Source of the DNA: Chloroflexota bacterium
Lineage (GTDB): Bacteria; Chloroflexota; Anaerolineae; Anaerolineales; DRMV01
Direction: 5' to 3'
NCBI GenBank assembly: GCA_013153135.1
Contig: JAADFA010000101.1
Coordinates: 1-13,478 of the forward strand
Length of the DNA stretch: 13,478 nt
The notes under the pieces are model-generated. The model was given only the letters and a program-made list of their open reading frames with translations, was not told the DNA's origin and made no database searches. Positions 1 through 7,663 of this stretch are shown here, in pieces; within the stretch, counting starts at the first letter, position 1, and each line of letters opens with the position of its first letter. The position numbers and the translations under genes were made by a program.

Positions 1-17
1 AGCCCGCCCGTGGGATT

Positions 18-629
18 TTACGCAAGTTCAGGCTCGATGATACCGTAGGTGCCATCGCGGCGTTTGTACAGCACGTTGATTTTGCTGGTATTAGCATTGT
101 AAAAGATAAAGAAGCAATCGTGCCCCAATAGTTCCATCTGTTCGATGGCCTCAGCCTCATCCATGGGTGCGAGCTCAAAGCGCTTGCGGCGCACAATGCG
201 CGGCGGTTCGGGCTCAGCTTGGGTTTCGGCCACCTTTTCCGCCTGGATCCAAGCCGCGCGCACGTCTTCGGCAAGGGCTTCGCGCTCGGGGCCGCGGCGC
301 CAGCGGCGGCCCTTCACGCGGTCGATGCGTCGCTGCATCTTATCCATAGCCTTATCCAGGGCCGTGAAGAGGTCATCCGCATATTCTTCGGCCCGCAAAA
401 TGAGCCGCTTCCCGCGCAGAGTGATTTGCGCTTTGGCCCGTTGGTTCACATTACGCGCCGATTCGTGATAGGCCAGGTCCACCCGAATGGACTGCACGCC
501 ACTCAAATAGCGCAAGAGCCGGGGCACTTTCTTTTCAACGTATTCCCGCACGCGTGCGTTCAAATCACGCAAATGTTCACGGTCAAGGTCACCGCGCGTA
601 AAGATCTCTAAGGGCACTTCGTTGGACAT
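18..629 (-). CDS. hpf: Long-form ribosome hibernation promoting factor (HPF/RaiA family)
   Basis: 203 aa. Residues about 5-108 match the S30AE (HPF/YfiA) fold that occupies the mRNA/tRNA channel of the 30S subunit, including a basic helix near residues 93-112. A charged linker (about 113-145) leads to the C-terminal domain (about 146-203, from IVRRKRFELAPM to YGIIEPELA), which in long HPFs dimerises and joins two 70S ribosomes into 100S particles. Length is slightly above the usual 175-195 aa, so the long form is clear. The ATG at 627-629 is preceded by a strong AAGGAGG ribosome binding site that lies inside the end of comF, and the two genes overlap by 41 bases. It is the last gene of the run that starts with cpaB. 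In many bacteria comF-hpf is followed by secA, so secA may lie past the left edge (inference). Confidence 0.93.
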   Translation of the reverse strand: MSNEVPLEIFTRGDLDREHLRDLNARVREYVEKKVPRLLRYLSGVQSIRVDLAYHESARNVNQRAKAQITLRGKRLILRAEEYADDLFTALDKAMDKMQRRIDRVKGRRWRRGPEREALAEDVRAAWIQAEKVAETQAEPEPPRIVRRKRFELAPMDEAEAIEQMELLGHDCFFIFYNANTSKINVLYKRRDGTYGIIEPELA

Positions 630-1410
630 AAGACGCCTCCTTGCGAGGGTTGAAGAACGAGGTCGTCGGCCGTGGGACGTGTTGTTGGACTCGGGCGATG
701 GTGAGTGCGTCCACGGCGGCAGCGCCAGCCTGACGCAAAGCGAGGCTTGCGGCGTGCAAGGTCGCGCCCGTGGTCATAACGTCGTCCATCAGCACCACGA
801 CGCGATGCTGCACCTGGTCACGGCGAGCCCGAAACACGCCGCGCACGTTTGCCCAGCGGGCACGCCAGCCCCGTCCGACCTGCGAGGGCCGGTCTGCGCG
901 CGTCAAGGCTTGGGGGCAGTAGGGCCAATCCAGGGCTTCGGCCAAAGGTTGGGCCACCAAGGCCACTTGGTTATAGCCACGTTCGCGCTGTCGAGTCGGA
1001 GCTAGAGGCATGGGGATGAAACAATCTGGCTTCCAACCAAGACGACGGACCCAAGGCAGCAGCCAGCGAGCCACGGCCTCGCCCAGGCCGAGGTCGCGCC
1101 GGTATTTCAGGGCTTGGATCACGGAGCGGATCGGCCCTTGATACCATGCCCATGCGCGAGCGCGGCGGAAGGCCCAGCCATCTCGGGGGAGCATCGCGGC
1201 CGCAGCCGCACACGCGGGACATTGGTCGCGAGTATGGGGTAAGCCGTAGCCACACCGGGGACAAAATGGGGGTTCAACAGGTGTAATGGCTTGAGCGCAG
1301 GTCTCGCACAACCGGGCCCCGCGTCGGCCACAATGCGCGCACTGGGGCGGAAAGAGGAGGTCAATACCCTGCCAAAACCAGTGGCGAAGGTAAAAGCGCC
1401 AACGGGGCAT
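589..1410 (-). CDS. comF: ComF family protein (competence-associated phosphoribosyltransferase fold)
   Basis: 273 aa. The N-terminus carries CxxC pairs typical of the ComF zinc-binding double finger: C24/C27, C35/C38, C50/C53 and C64/C67. The rest is a type I phosphoribosyltransferase fold: an LKYRRD segment near 101-106, the family motif RERGYNQ (142-148), and a PRPP-loop motif VVVLMDDVMTTGAT (204-217). ComF/ComFC proteins act in the cytoplasm and are needed for transformation with single-stranded DNA in several bacteria; the chemical reaction is not settled. The gene starts 31 bases after tadC with a purine-rich GGGGGTGG close to the ATG. Its last 41 bases overlap hpf in another frame, so the final residues (after about 245) are probably not under strong family constraint. 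Family assignment is firm; a role in DNA uptake here is inference. Confidence 0.92.
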   Translation of the reverse strand: MPRWRFYLRHWFWQGIDLLFPPQCAHCGRRGARLCETCAQAITPVEPPFCPRCGYGLPHTRDQCPACAAAAAMLPRDGWAFRRARAWAWYQGPIRSVIQALKYRRDLGLGEAVARWLLPWVRRLGWKPDCFIPMPLAPTRQRERGYNQVALVAQPLAEALDWPYCPQALTRADRPSQVGRGWRARWANVRGVFRARRDQVQHRVVVLMDDVMTTGATLHAASLALRQAGAAAVDALTIARVQQHVPRPTTSFFNPRKEASYVQRSALRDLYAR

Positions 1411-1441
1411 ACCACCCCCTACGATCCGGGCAGCCCGGTCC

Positions 1442-2401
1442 TCAAAAGCCGAAAATTTGGCCTAAAGCGGATTTCATCAAAATGAAGACCGCAGGTCCCA
1501 AAAGCACGATGAACAGCGCAGGCATGATCAAGAAAGCCAACGGGAAGAGCATCTTGATGGGCGCCTTGCGGGCTTCTTCCTCAGCCCGTTGTCGCCGCTT
1601 AAGCCGCATACCATCGGCCTGGATGCGCAGGATCTTGGTCAGCCCTACGCCCAGCTGTTCGGCCTGGATCACGGCTGCGACGAAGCTGGTGAGCTCGGGC
1701 AGGTCTATCCGCTGGGCCATGTCCCGCAGTGCGTCCCGCCGCGATTTGCCGAGTTGCATCTCGCGCAGCACACGTCCGAATTCCACTGAAACCTCGTTAT
1801 CCCACCGTTCGACCACTTGTTGCAACGCGCCGTCGAAGGTCAAGCCGGCCTCGACCGCGATGCTGATCAAGTCCAGCACGTCGGGCAAGGCCTTTTGGAT
1901 GACCTTCTTGCGGCGGTTGATCTTGCTGCGAAGCCAAAGCATGGGCAGGTAATAACCTAAAAGGCCGAAGCCCACGCCCATGACCAACGTCAAACGGCGG
2001 AAGGTCGGGCTCGCGGCCATACGCCCCAAGAGAATGCCCAAGCCGAGGAACACCACCGCGAGGAAGAAACGCAACGCGAGGAGCATCGCGGGGTCTATCT
2101 TGCCCCGCATCCCCGCGCGCACCAAGGTCTGTTCAGCTGTGAGCAGAGCCTTTTGCGGTGTAAAGCGGCTGAGGAACTCGCCCACCCGGCGAGCCATGGG
2201 GATAAGGACCCGCTCGGTGAAGGGCTGCTCCATCTCAAACTCTTCGATGGAGCGAACCGTGCGCCCTTCCGCGAGGTATTGGTACAGCCGCTCTTCCAGC
2301 GGGTCACGTTCTTGGTATCGACCCGCAAGACGCACCAACACCAACGCGGCGATAACCAAGGCGACAAGCAACAACACGAGACCAAGCACAACCGGGTTCA
2401 T
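1442..2401 (-). CDS. tadC: Tad pilus inner-membrane platform protein TadC (T2SS-F family)
   Basis: 319 aa, a type II secretion F (T2SSF) domain protein. Predicted membrane segments lie near residues 4-26, 107-127, 138-157 and 283-309. The cytoplasmic T2SSF helices fill about 165-280 and include LPDVLDLISIAVEAGLTFDG (172-191), a very typical TadC signature. With TadB it forms the inner-membrane platform on which the TadA motor acts to polymerise Flp pilins. The ATG is preceded by GGGAAGG, 12 bases after the tadB stop, which suggests tight coupling. It is told apart from TadB by its order in the operon and by that motif. Residues 28-100 form a charged cytoplasmic region. Nothing looks truncated. 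Confidence 0.92.
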   Translation of the reverse strand: MNPVVLGLVLLLVALVIAALVLVRLAGRYQERDPLEERLYQYLAEGRTVRSIEEFEMEQPFTERVLIPMARRVGEFLSRFTPQKALLTAEQTLVRAGMRGKIDPAMLLALRFFLAVVFLGLGILLGRMAASPTFRRLTLVMGVGFGLLGYYLPMLWLRSKINRRKKVIQKALPDVLDLISIAVEAGLTFDGALQQVVERWDNEVSVEFGRVLREMQLGKSRRDALRDMAQRIDLPELTSFVAAVIQAEQLGVGLTKILRIQADGMRLKRRQRAEEEARKAPIKMLFPLAFLIMPALFIVLLGPAVFILMKSALGQIFGF

Positions 2402-2413
2402 CGCGCCTTCCCA

Positions 2414-3388
2414 CTACACTTCGATATCCGCGACCTTTTGCATCAAGAAGTATCCTGATACGATGAGTATCAAGCCACATCCTAACATGCTATAGCCACA
2501 TAAGCCGTTGTTGAAGAATTCACCCGTGTATTCTGGCGAAATGAAGTTGATGATCAGAAAGAGCACTACGGGCATAAAGGCCAGCACAATGCCCGAAATG
2601 CGAGCCTGAGCCGTGAGAGTGCGAATCTCACCTTTAATGCGGATGCGCTCGCGGATGGTGAAGGAGATGGTATCCAGAATCTCTGCGAGGGAACCACCAA
2701 CTTGCTGTTGAATCTTGATCGCGGTGACAATGAGCTCGAGGTCTTCGCTAGGGATACGTTCAACCAGATGGTCAAGGGCCTCTTCAAGGGAAAGGCCAAT
2801 TTGGGTCTCTTGCATCACCCGCCGAAATTCTTCGGATGTGGGCGGGGGCATTTCGGTCGCGATGGATTCGATCACCTGGCCAACGGAAAAACCTGCTCGC
2901 AAACCATTGACCATCAAGTTTAAGGTATCGACCAATTGCGCCTCAAACTGAGCCACACGACGTCGCTGCAAAAACCGGATGAGCCACCCTGGTCCAAATA
3001 ACCCGACCAAAAGGCCCAATCCTGCGACCAGCCACGAGCCGCGACCAAGCACATACCCCACCACAGGGCCCAAGACAAATGCCGCGATACGCAAGAGAAT
3101 ATACTCAAAGGGCGTTAGACGCAAGCCAGCGCGAATAAGGTCGCGACGCAAGCGCTGCCACCAGCCGGTTCGTTCAGCGCGACGGTTAAGTTTCCTCCAC
3201 AGGCTCTCCTGAGCCTGACGAACTTGCTCCAGTTCTTGCAGTTCCTCTTTGCTGATATACTCGGCAAGGCGTTCCTCAATATCCTTAGTCCCACTGCTAG
3301 TGACAGATAAGATCGCGCCAATAATAAGCAGAATTAACGCAAGCCCTCCACCAACCAGAAGCAAGGTCGTTGGGTTCAGCGCGGGCAT
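2414..3388 (-). CDS. tadB: Tad pilus inner-membrane platform protein TadB (T2SS-F family)
   Basis: 324 aa from the ATG at 3386-3388. The frame is open further upstream to a TTG at 3415, but the ATG has an AGGAGGAG ribosome binding site (3394-3401) at good spacing, so I chose it. Predicted membrane segments lie near 8-30, 97-115, 118-137, 264-283 and 299-316. The T2SSF domain (about 150-280) contains QLVDTLNLMVNGLRAGFSVG (151-170), the counterpart of the TadC signature, and an IKIQQQVGGSLAEIL segment (224-238) common to this family. TadB and TadC are paired platform proteins of Tad/Flp pilus machines. The gene sits between tadA (33-base gap) and tadC (12-base gap). Confidence 0.92.
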   Translation of the reverse strand: MPALNPTTLLLVGGGLALILLIIGAILSVTSSGTKDIEERLAEYISKEELQELEQVRQAQESLWRKLNRRAERTGWWQRLRRDLIRAGLRLTPFEYILLRIAAFVLGPVVGYVLGRGSWLVAGLGLLVGLFGPGWLIRFLQRRRVAQFEAQLVDTLNLMVNGLRAGFSVGQVIESIATEMPPPTSEEFRRVMQETQIGLSLEEALDHLVERIPSEDLELIVTAIKIQQQVGGSLAEILDTISFTIRERIRIKGEIRTLTAQARISGIVLAFMPVVLFLIINFISPEYTGEFFNNGLCGYSMLGCGLILIVSGYFLMQKVADIEV

Positions 3389-3421
3389 GAACGCTCCTCC
3401 TAACCTTCGGCCCAAGCTGGC

Positions 3422-4801
3422 CTAGCGGCCACCGCCCGGCGGCTGCGGTGCGAAAATGCGTGGAGGTAGGTAGATGCCCGCGGCCCGGATTTTGTCCATA
3501 AACTTGGGCCGCAAGCCCGTTGGACGCAGCCGGCCATGTACTTTCCCCTCGCGGTAACCGCCATGCTCAAACACAAAGATATCCGTCATACTAATTACGT
3601 CGCCTTCCATGCCCGCGATTTCAGAGATGGCCACGACTTTCCGAGAGCCATCCCGCATCCGGCTTTGGAAGACGATCAGGTCGACCGCGGACGCGATTTG
3701 TTCGCGGATGGCCCGGGTGGGCAGATCCATACCAGCCATGAGCACCATGGTCTCTAAACGAGAGAGCACGTCCCGGGGGCTGTTCGCGTGCAAGGTGGTC
3801 ATCGAACCTTCGTGGCCCGTATTCATCGCCTGGAGCATGTCTAAGGCTTCGCCACCGCGCACCTCGCCCACGATGATACGGTCCGGGCGCATCCGCAGTG
3901 CATTGATGACCAGGTCGCGGATGGTCACCTCGCCCTCGCCTTCCACGTTAGGCGGGCGGGATTCGAGTCGGACCACATGCTCCTGCCGCAATTGCAGCTC
4001 GGCCGCGTTTTCGATGGTGATAATGCGTTCCCCTTCGGGGATGAAGCCCGAAAGGATGTTGAGCAACGTCGTTTTACCCGAGCCCGTACCACCAGCCACG
4101 ATAATGTTGAGGCGAGCCTTAACCGCGGCCTCGAGGAATTGTACCGCTTCAGGGGTGATACTACCAAAGCGAATGAGATCCTCAATGGTCAAGGGCTTTT
4201 TAAAGAACTTCCGAATAGTAATAACTGGTCCCACCAATGAAATGGGCGGGATCACGATATTCACCCGGGAGCCGTCGGGGAGTCGCGCGTCCACGTAGGG
4301 GCTGGCTTCATCCACACGGCGCCCCAGAGGCGCTACGATACGTTCAATAATGCGCATAACGTGTGCATCATCTTCAAATTGAATGGGGACTTTATAAAGC
4401 TTACCACCTCGCTCGACATAAATCTGCTTCGGCCCATTAACCATGATTTCGGTAATGGTATCGTCTTCTAACAAGGGCTGGATAGGGCCAAAACCCAAAA
4501 TTTCCGCGACCAGCTGCTCATAGAGCCGTTGGCGCTCTGCGCGGGAAAGGGGGATACCTTCCTGCTGTAAAATTTGATCCAAAAGCTCTCGAATAGTCTG
4601 CCGCACCTCATCCGCGCGCGAGGCATCCCAACTAGGGTCGATCTCCGCCAGCAGGCGTTCTTGGATGCGACGGCGCAGTTCAGCCAATGTATCGCGCTTG
4701 CGATCGCTCAACGAGCTGCGGCGTTGCGCGGCGCCGGAAAGCAGGGAGGAATCTTTTTTCTTGCTCGTGCGGTTTTTATCTAAACGGCCAAAGAGACTCA
4801 T
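3422..4801 (-). CDS. tadA: Tad pilus assembly ATPase TadA/CpaF
   Basis: 459 aa, a secretion superfamily AAA+ ATPase of the VirB11/TadA group that powers pilus polymerisation at the cytoplasmic face of the inner membrane. Visible motifs: N-terminal domain with ILGFGPIQPLLEDDTITEIM (101-120), Walker A GGTGSGKT (237-244), an Asp-box region with ITIENAAELQL (261-271), Walker B IIVGEVRGGEA (309-319, Glu313 as likely catalytic base), and a His box TTLHANSPRD (335-344, His338). Every motif needed for an active ATPase is intact. The first 40 or so residues are basic and low in complexity. The ATG follows an AAGGAGG ribosome binding site by 8 bases. It lies 39 bases after tadZ and is followed by its platform partners tadB and tadC. 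Confidence 0.96.
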   Translation of the reverse strand: MSLFGRLDKNRTSKKKDSSLLSGAAQRRSSLSDRKRDTLAELRRRIQERLLAEIDPSWDASRADEVRQTIRELLDQILQQEGIPLSRAERQRLYEQLVAEILGFGPIQPLLEDDTITEIMVNGPKQIYVERGGKLYKVPIQFEDDAHVMRIIERIVAPLGRRVDEASPYVDARLPDGSRVNIVIPPISLVGPVITIRKFFKKPLTIEDLIRFGSITPEAVQFLEAAVKARLNIIVAGGTGSGKTTLLNILSGFIPEGERIITIENAAELQLRQEHVVRLESRPPNVEGEGEVTIRDLVINALRMRPDRIIVGEVRGGEALDMLQAMNTGHEGSMTTLHANSPRDVLSRLETMVLMAGMDLPTRAIREQIASAVDLIVFQSRMRDGSRKVVAISEIAGMEGDVISMTDIFVFEHGGYREGKVHGRLRPTGLRPKFMDKIRAAGIYLPPRIFAPQPPGGGR

Positions 4802-4840
4802 GGAGAACGCCTCCTTGAGGATGCTTGCATTGAGAGTTGG

Positions 4841-6031
4841 TTAGTCTTCCGCTTTCCAGATACGCTCGCGCACCACACGCGCGATTTGGAAAACGGCGCG
4901 CGCGGCTGGGCTATTGCGATGCTTGAGAGTCAAGGGTTCACCCTTGTTAATGCTCGATAATACTTTAGGATCTTCAGGGATCGTCATAATCGAGCGCACT
5001 TTGAAATAATTCGCGATGCGCTCAGGAGTCAACGCGGAGCGCTTATGGTAGCGATTAAGCACCAGGAGCCATTTTTCCTGATCCACACCCGCACCGATAA
5101 GCGCGTGCAAAGCCAAGCGCGCGTTGCGCAGTGCGGGCAAATCGGCGGTTAGAGGCATAAGAACCAAATCCGCGCTCTCCAATGCGGCCAATGTTCCCAA
5201 ATCTAACATGCACGAGGTATCAACTACCACGTAATCGACCAACCGCTTGAGATGTTCAAAGATCTGACGCAAAAAGTCGCCCGTTACGCGCTCGCTATCT
5301 TCAAGGGCTAACGGTGCGGCCAAAAGACGGACTTGATCTGTGCCTGCAGGGAGCAATACTTCATTGAGCACGTCTGGTTCAATAACGTCGAGGTCCAACA
5401 AATCGGCCATGGTGTGCCGAGGTTGGACATTGGTAAACATAGCCAGATCGCCAAACTGGACCTTAGCATCCACCAGCACGATGGCTGTATCTGGGGCGCG
5501 CAAGGCAAAGGCCAAATTCGCGGTCAAAAATGTGCGTCCGACTCCTCCTCGTGGGCCATAAACTGCAATGAGTTTACCTAACCCTCCAGTTCCACTCCCA
5601 GCCACTGTGGGCGAGGCGACAGCCACATCGGACAGGCGTTGACGTTCCTTTTGCGCCTCTTCCCCTGCGCTGCGCACCGCGGCCAAAAGCTCTTCAATGG
5701 GCGGTGGTTTGACCAAATAGTCATAGGCCCCAGCTTTCATCGCACGACGCATGTAATCGCGCTCATCTTGGACGGAGAGAATGACCACTTGGGTTGCAGG
5801 GAAACGACGTCGGATCTCCTCCGTCGCGTCCAAGCCTGTGCGGTCTGGTAAGTTGATATCCATGATGACCACGTCAGGCTTGAGTTCTGCCACGCGACGG
5901 AGCGCCTCGTTCGCAGTGGCCGCTTCTCCAACGACTTCAACGTCGCGCTCAAATTGCAATAATCTTCTCAGGTTTTCTCTTGTTTCTGCAATGTCATCAA
6001 CAATAAGCACACGAATGGGGCCTTGATCCAT
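4841..6031 (-). CDS. Receiver-domain TadZ/CpaE-type pilus localisation ATPase
   Basis: 396 aa, two domains. Residues 6-125 are a response-regulator receiver with all usual key residues: acidic pair D12/D13, phosphoacceptor D58 in MDINLP, S86 and K108. Residues about 150-390 are a MinD/ParA-like ATPase of the CpaE/TadZ group. Its loop reads GPRGGVGRTFLT (159-170), with arginines where canonical ParA/MinD proteins carry the two lysines. VDAKVQFGD (187-195) replaces the usual VDLDLQFGD, and Walker B is YVVVDTS (267-273). In Tad systems this protein helps place the machine in the cell. Many TadZ/CpaE proteins have weak Walker A loops and a non-phosphorylatable pseudo-receiver, whereas here the receiver looks functional. 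No histidine kinase is in the window. A TAGGAGG ribosome binding site precedes the ATG. The family symbols would be tadZ or cpaE. Confidence 0.9.
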   Translation of the reverse strand: MDQGPIRVLIVDDIAETRENLRRLLQFERDVEVVGEAATANEALRRVAELKPDVVIMDINLPDRTGLDATEEIRRRFPATQVVILSVQDERDYMRRAMKAGAYDYLVKPPPIEELLAAVRSAGEEAQKERQRLSDVAVASPTVAGSGTGGLGKLIAVYGPRGGVGRTFLTANLAFALRAPDTAIVLVDAKVQFGDLAMFTNVQPRHTMADLLDLDVIEPDVLNEVLLPAGTDQVRLLAAPLALEDSERVTGDFLRQIFEHLKRLVDYVVVDTSCMLDLGTLAALESADLVLMPLTADLPALRNARLALHALIGAGVDQEKWLLVLNRYHKRSALTPERIANYFKVRSIMTIPEDPKVLSSINKGEPLTLKHRNSPAARAVFQIARVVRERIWKAED

Positions 6032-6050
6032 GCCTAGGCCTCCTACCCTC

Positions 6051-7253
6051 TTACGGCTGTGGCGGAATCTCGGACGGATTCAGGCTTGGGTAGTATTGCT
6101 TCTCCGGCCATTGCACCTCGTCCACCCGGGGCGCAAGGTCATAAGGTACCTTCGCCGGAATCACCAAATTGTAATTATCTAGCAAGTAACGTAACGTCAC
6201 GGCATCTGTGGTGATATCCGCCTGGTCATCGGGCCCGCGGAGGACCAAGGTCAAGATAACCTTACGGTCCAACAAGTATTTGATGGTTACCGCGTCCTGC
6301 GGTTTCACCATCAACGTAGCGACTTGTGGTCGCGGTGGTGGCACTTGACCCTGCTGCTGGTTCGCGGGCTGGCCAGTCTGTTCAGGAGGAGGTGCAGCTT
6401 CTTCAGCTGGTGTAGCGGCCTCGCCACCCGCGCCGATTTGGCCAGCCACAGGCGCATCACCCACAAAGAGCACCCAAGCAGAGGGGATGATCATTTGCGT
6501 CACGAAACGCGGGCGCTGACGCTCGGAGGGAAGGACGTAAAAGGTAAAGTCTTCCGTCTGCTCCAACCGGCCGACCGGGCTGTTCGCGCCACCAACCGTC
6601 TGCTGGACATTGGTCACTACGCCCTCACCCGTGACCAAATTCGCAGATCCCCCCTCACCTCCGATCACGACCGCGTTGCTCACCACGTTTCCTGAGAGGT
6701 TAGGCAGAATGGTCTGGAATTCCTCATCAATGTCCACAAAGGCCAGCGTCGCGAGGATGCCCACCTGGTCGCCGGGCTGGATAGCATACGCCACGCTGGT
6801 GAGGCGGGAGATAGGGATGGTAATGGCCACATAGCCGGGCGGAATTTGCGCGGAAAGCATGGACCCCGCCTTGCCCAGCAAGTCCGCTGCGCTTTCGACT
6901 AAGTCACCCTGAGTAATCAGAATCCCCTGGGGTAAATCGCGAAGGGCGATCTTACCTACCGCCTCTTGGGGGTCAAGGATGTAGCTTTCCAGCACGCGAT
7001 CCGCGGGGAAAGGTACAGTCTGCAACATATCTTCCGTGATCCGCTGCCCACGACGGATCGGCTGCCCCGCGACGACCACGTCCACCGTCGGGACGGCAGG
7101 CTGAGCAGCCGGTGCAGCCGGTGCGCCGGCCTCACCGCCCGCGGGCGCCTTCGGCGCTTGTTGCCCTTGCCACCACATAAAACCGGTGACGCATAAAACG
7201 CCTAACAGCAAGAAAAGGGCAAAAAAGAGGAGTAAACGCCCAATACGACGCAT
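6051..7253 (-). CDS. cpaB: Flp pilus assembly protein CpaB/RcpC with SAF domain
   Basis: 400 aa, first gene of the Tad run. Layout: a signal-anchor membrane helix (about 6-27), an Ala/Pro/Gly-rich linker (31-55), a SAF domain (about 56-122, starting VDVVVAGQPIRRGQRIT), the RcpC-like domain (about 130-270, with IPPGYVAITIPI at 137-148), a Pro/Gln-rich insert (275-310), and a C-terminal segment with two similar units, DAVTIKYLLD (320-329) and DAVTLRYLLD (350-359). The bulk should lie outside the membrane. In diderm bacteria CpaB works next to the outer-membrane secretin CpaC/RcpA; no such gene is present here, as in Tad loci of monoderms. Start: ATG with a near-perfect AAGGAGGA ribosome binding site (7257-7264). 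A TATAAT-like box lies upstream. Confidence 0.9.
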   Translation of the reverse strand: MRRIGRLLLFFALFLLLGVLCVTGFMWWQGQQAPKAPAGGEAGAPAAPAAQPAVPTVDVVVAGQPIRRGQRITEDMLQTVPFPADRVLESYILDPQEAVGKIALRDLPQGILITQGDLVESAADLLGKAGSMLSAQIPPGYVAITIPISRLTSVAYAIQPGDQVGILATLAFVDIDEEFQTILPNLSGNVVSNAVVIGGEGGSANLVTGEGVVTNVQQTVGGANSPVGRLEQTEDFTFYVLPSERQRPRFVTQMIIPSAWVLFVGDAPVAGQIGAGGEAATPAEEAAPPPEQTGQPANQQQGQVPPPRPQVATLMVKPQDAVTIKYLLDRKVILTLVLRGPDDQADITTDAVTLRYLLDNYNLVIPAKVPYDLAPRVDEVQWPEKQYYPSLNPSEIPPQP

Positions 7254-7256
7254 CTT

Positions 7257-7264
7257 ATCCTCCT
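7257..7264 (-). promoter_or_regulatory. Strong ribosome binding site of cpaB
   Basis: AAGGAGGA on the minus strand, 3 bases from the ATG at 7251-7253 when measured from its last base. Near-perfect complementarity to the 16S rRNA tail supports this start codon. Confidence 0.75.
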
Positions 7265-7286
7265 TGGCGCTGGCCTACTTTGTTCC

Positions 7287-7314
7287 ATTATAACACGCTC
7301 TACCGAGCTCAAAG
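7287..7314 (-). promoter_or_regulatory. Probable promoter of the cpaB-tadZABC-comF-hpf run
   Basis: Reading the minus strand, a perfect TATAAT lies at 7287-7292, about 34 bases before the cpaB start codon. A -35 box is less certain: CTTTGA at 7309-7314 gives a 16-base spacer, and TTGAGC at 7307-7312 gives 14. This is the only good sigma-70-like -10 box I found in front of the seven-gene run. Confidence 0.5.
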
Positions 7315-7514
7315 AAGCACGACGATGGAAGCGTAATAAAATCCTAGGTCCATCGAGAGTCTTTGCTCAGGGTGAAGAAGCAGAGCTAATCAAAAAGCGC
7401 CCTCATCCCTAACTGAAGGACTTGCCTTCTGTCCTCTCTTTATTGCCTAAGTATCAAGTGCAGTAAAAGACAAGGGGCCTGTTATGCGCATCGACTCACC
7501 CGCTAGAAAGCAGG

Positions 7515-7539
7515 ACGGCCCCGGTGTGCCCGGGGCCGT
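7515..7539 (-). terminator. GC-rich hairpin after tRNA-Val, probable terminator
   Basis: Perfect 10-bp inverted repeat (ACGGCCCCGG / CCGGGGCCGT) with a 5-base loop, 32 bases past the tRNA 3' end. On the minus strand it is followed by CCTGCTTTCT, a broken T-tract. It is well placed to end the tRNA transcript, but the poor T-tract leaves doubt. Confidence 0.5.
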
Positions 7540-7545
7540 AGGGAT

Positions 7546-7567
7546 ATGGGCTATATGCCCATTTTTT
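7546..7567 (+). terminator. Plus-strand intrinsic terminator-like hairpin without a gene in front
   Basis: ATGGGC (7546-7551) pairs with GCCCAT (7557-7562) around a TATAT loop, and TTTTTT (7562-7567) follows on the plus strand. By form it is a rho-independent terminator for plus-strand transcription, yet no plus-strand gene lies upstream. It could protect the tRNA from antisense read-through, end a small unannotated RNA, or simply be part of the tRNA 3' trailer fold. Confidence 0.4.
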
Positions 7568-7570
7568 AAG

Positions 7571-7647
7571 TGGTGGGCGCGGAGGGACTTGAACCCCCGA
7601 CCTCCTCAATGTGAGTGAGGCGCTCTAACCATCTGAGCTACGCACCC
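7571..7647 (-). tRNA. tRNA-Val (anticodon CAC)
   Basis: The minus strand folds as a complete 77-nt cloverleaf. Acceptor GGGTGCG pairs with CGCGCCC, with one G-T pair. The D arm is GCTC/GAGC, the anticodon stem CCTCA/TGAGG, and the loop CTCACAT has anticodon CAC (positions 34-36), reading GUG valine codons. The T arm is GGGGG/CCCTC with loop TTCAAGT. The discriminator A and the CCA end are encoded. It stands alone between the Tad run and the glycosyltransferase gene, with its own promoter just upstream. Confidence 0.96.
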
Positions 7648-7663
7648 ACCCAAGGCGCCCTCT

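Noticed and set aside
145..611. Plus-strand open frames opposite hpf
   Set aside because: They mirror a well-supported gene, have Arg/Ser-rich composition and no family signal.
1426..1438. Hairpin CCGGG-CAG-CCCGG between tadC and comF as a terminator
   Set aside because: The stem is only 5 bp with no T-tract on the minus strand, so I do not think it ends the operon.
3389..3415. Upstream TTG start for TadB
   Set aside because: The ATG at 3386-3388 has a much better ribosome binding site, AGGAGGAG at 3394-3401.
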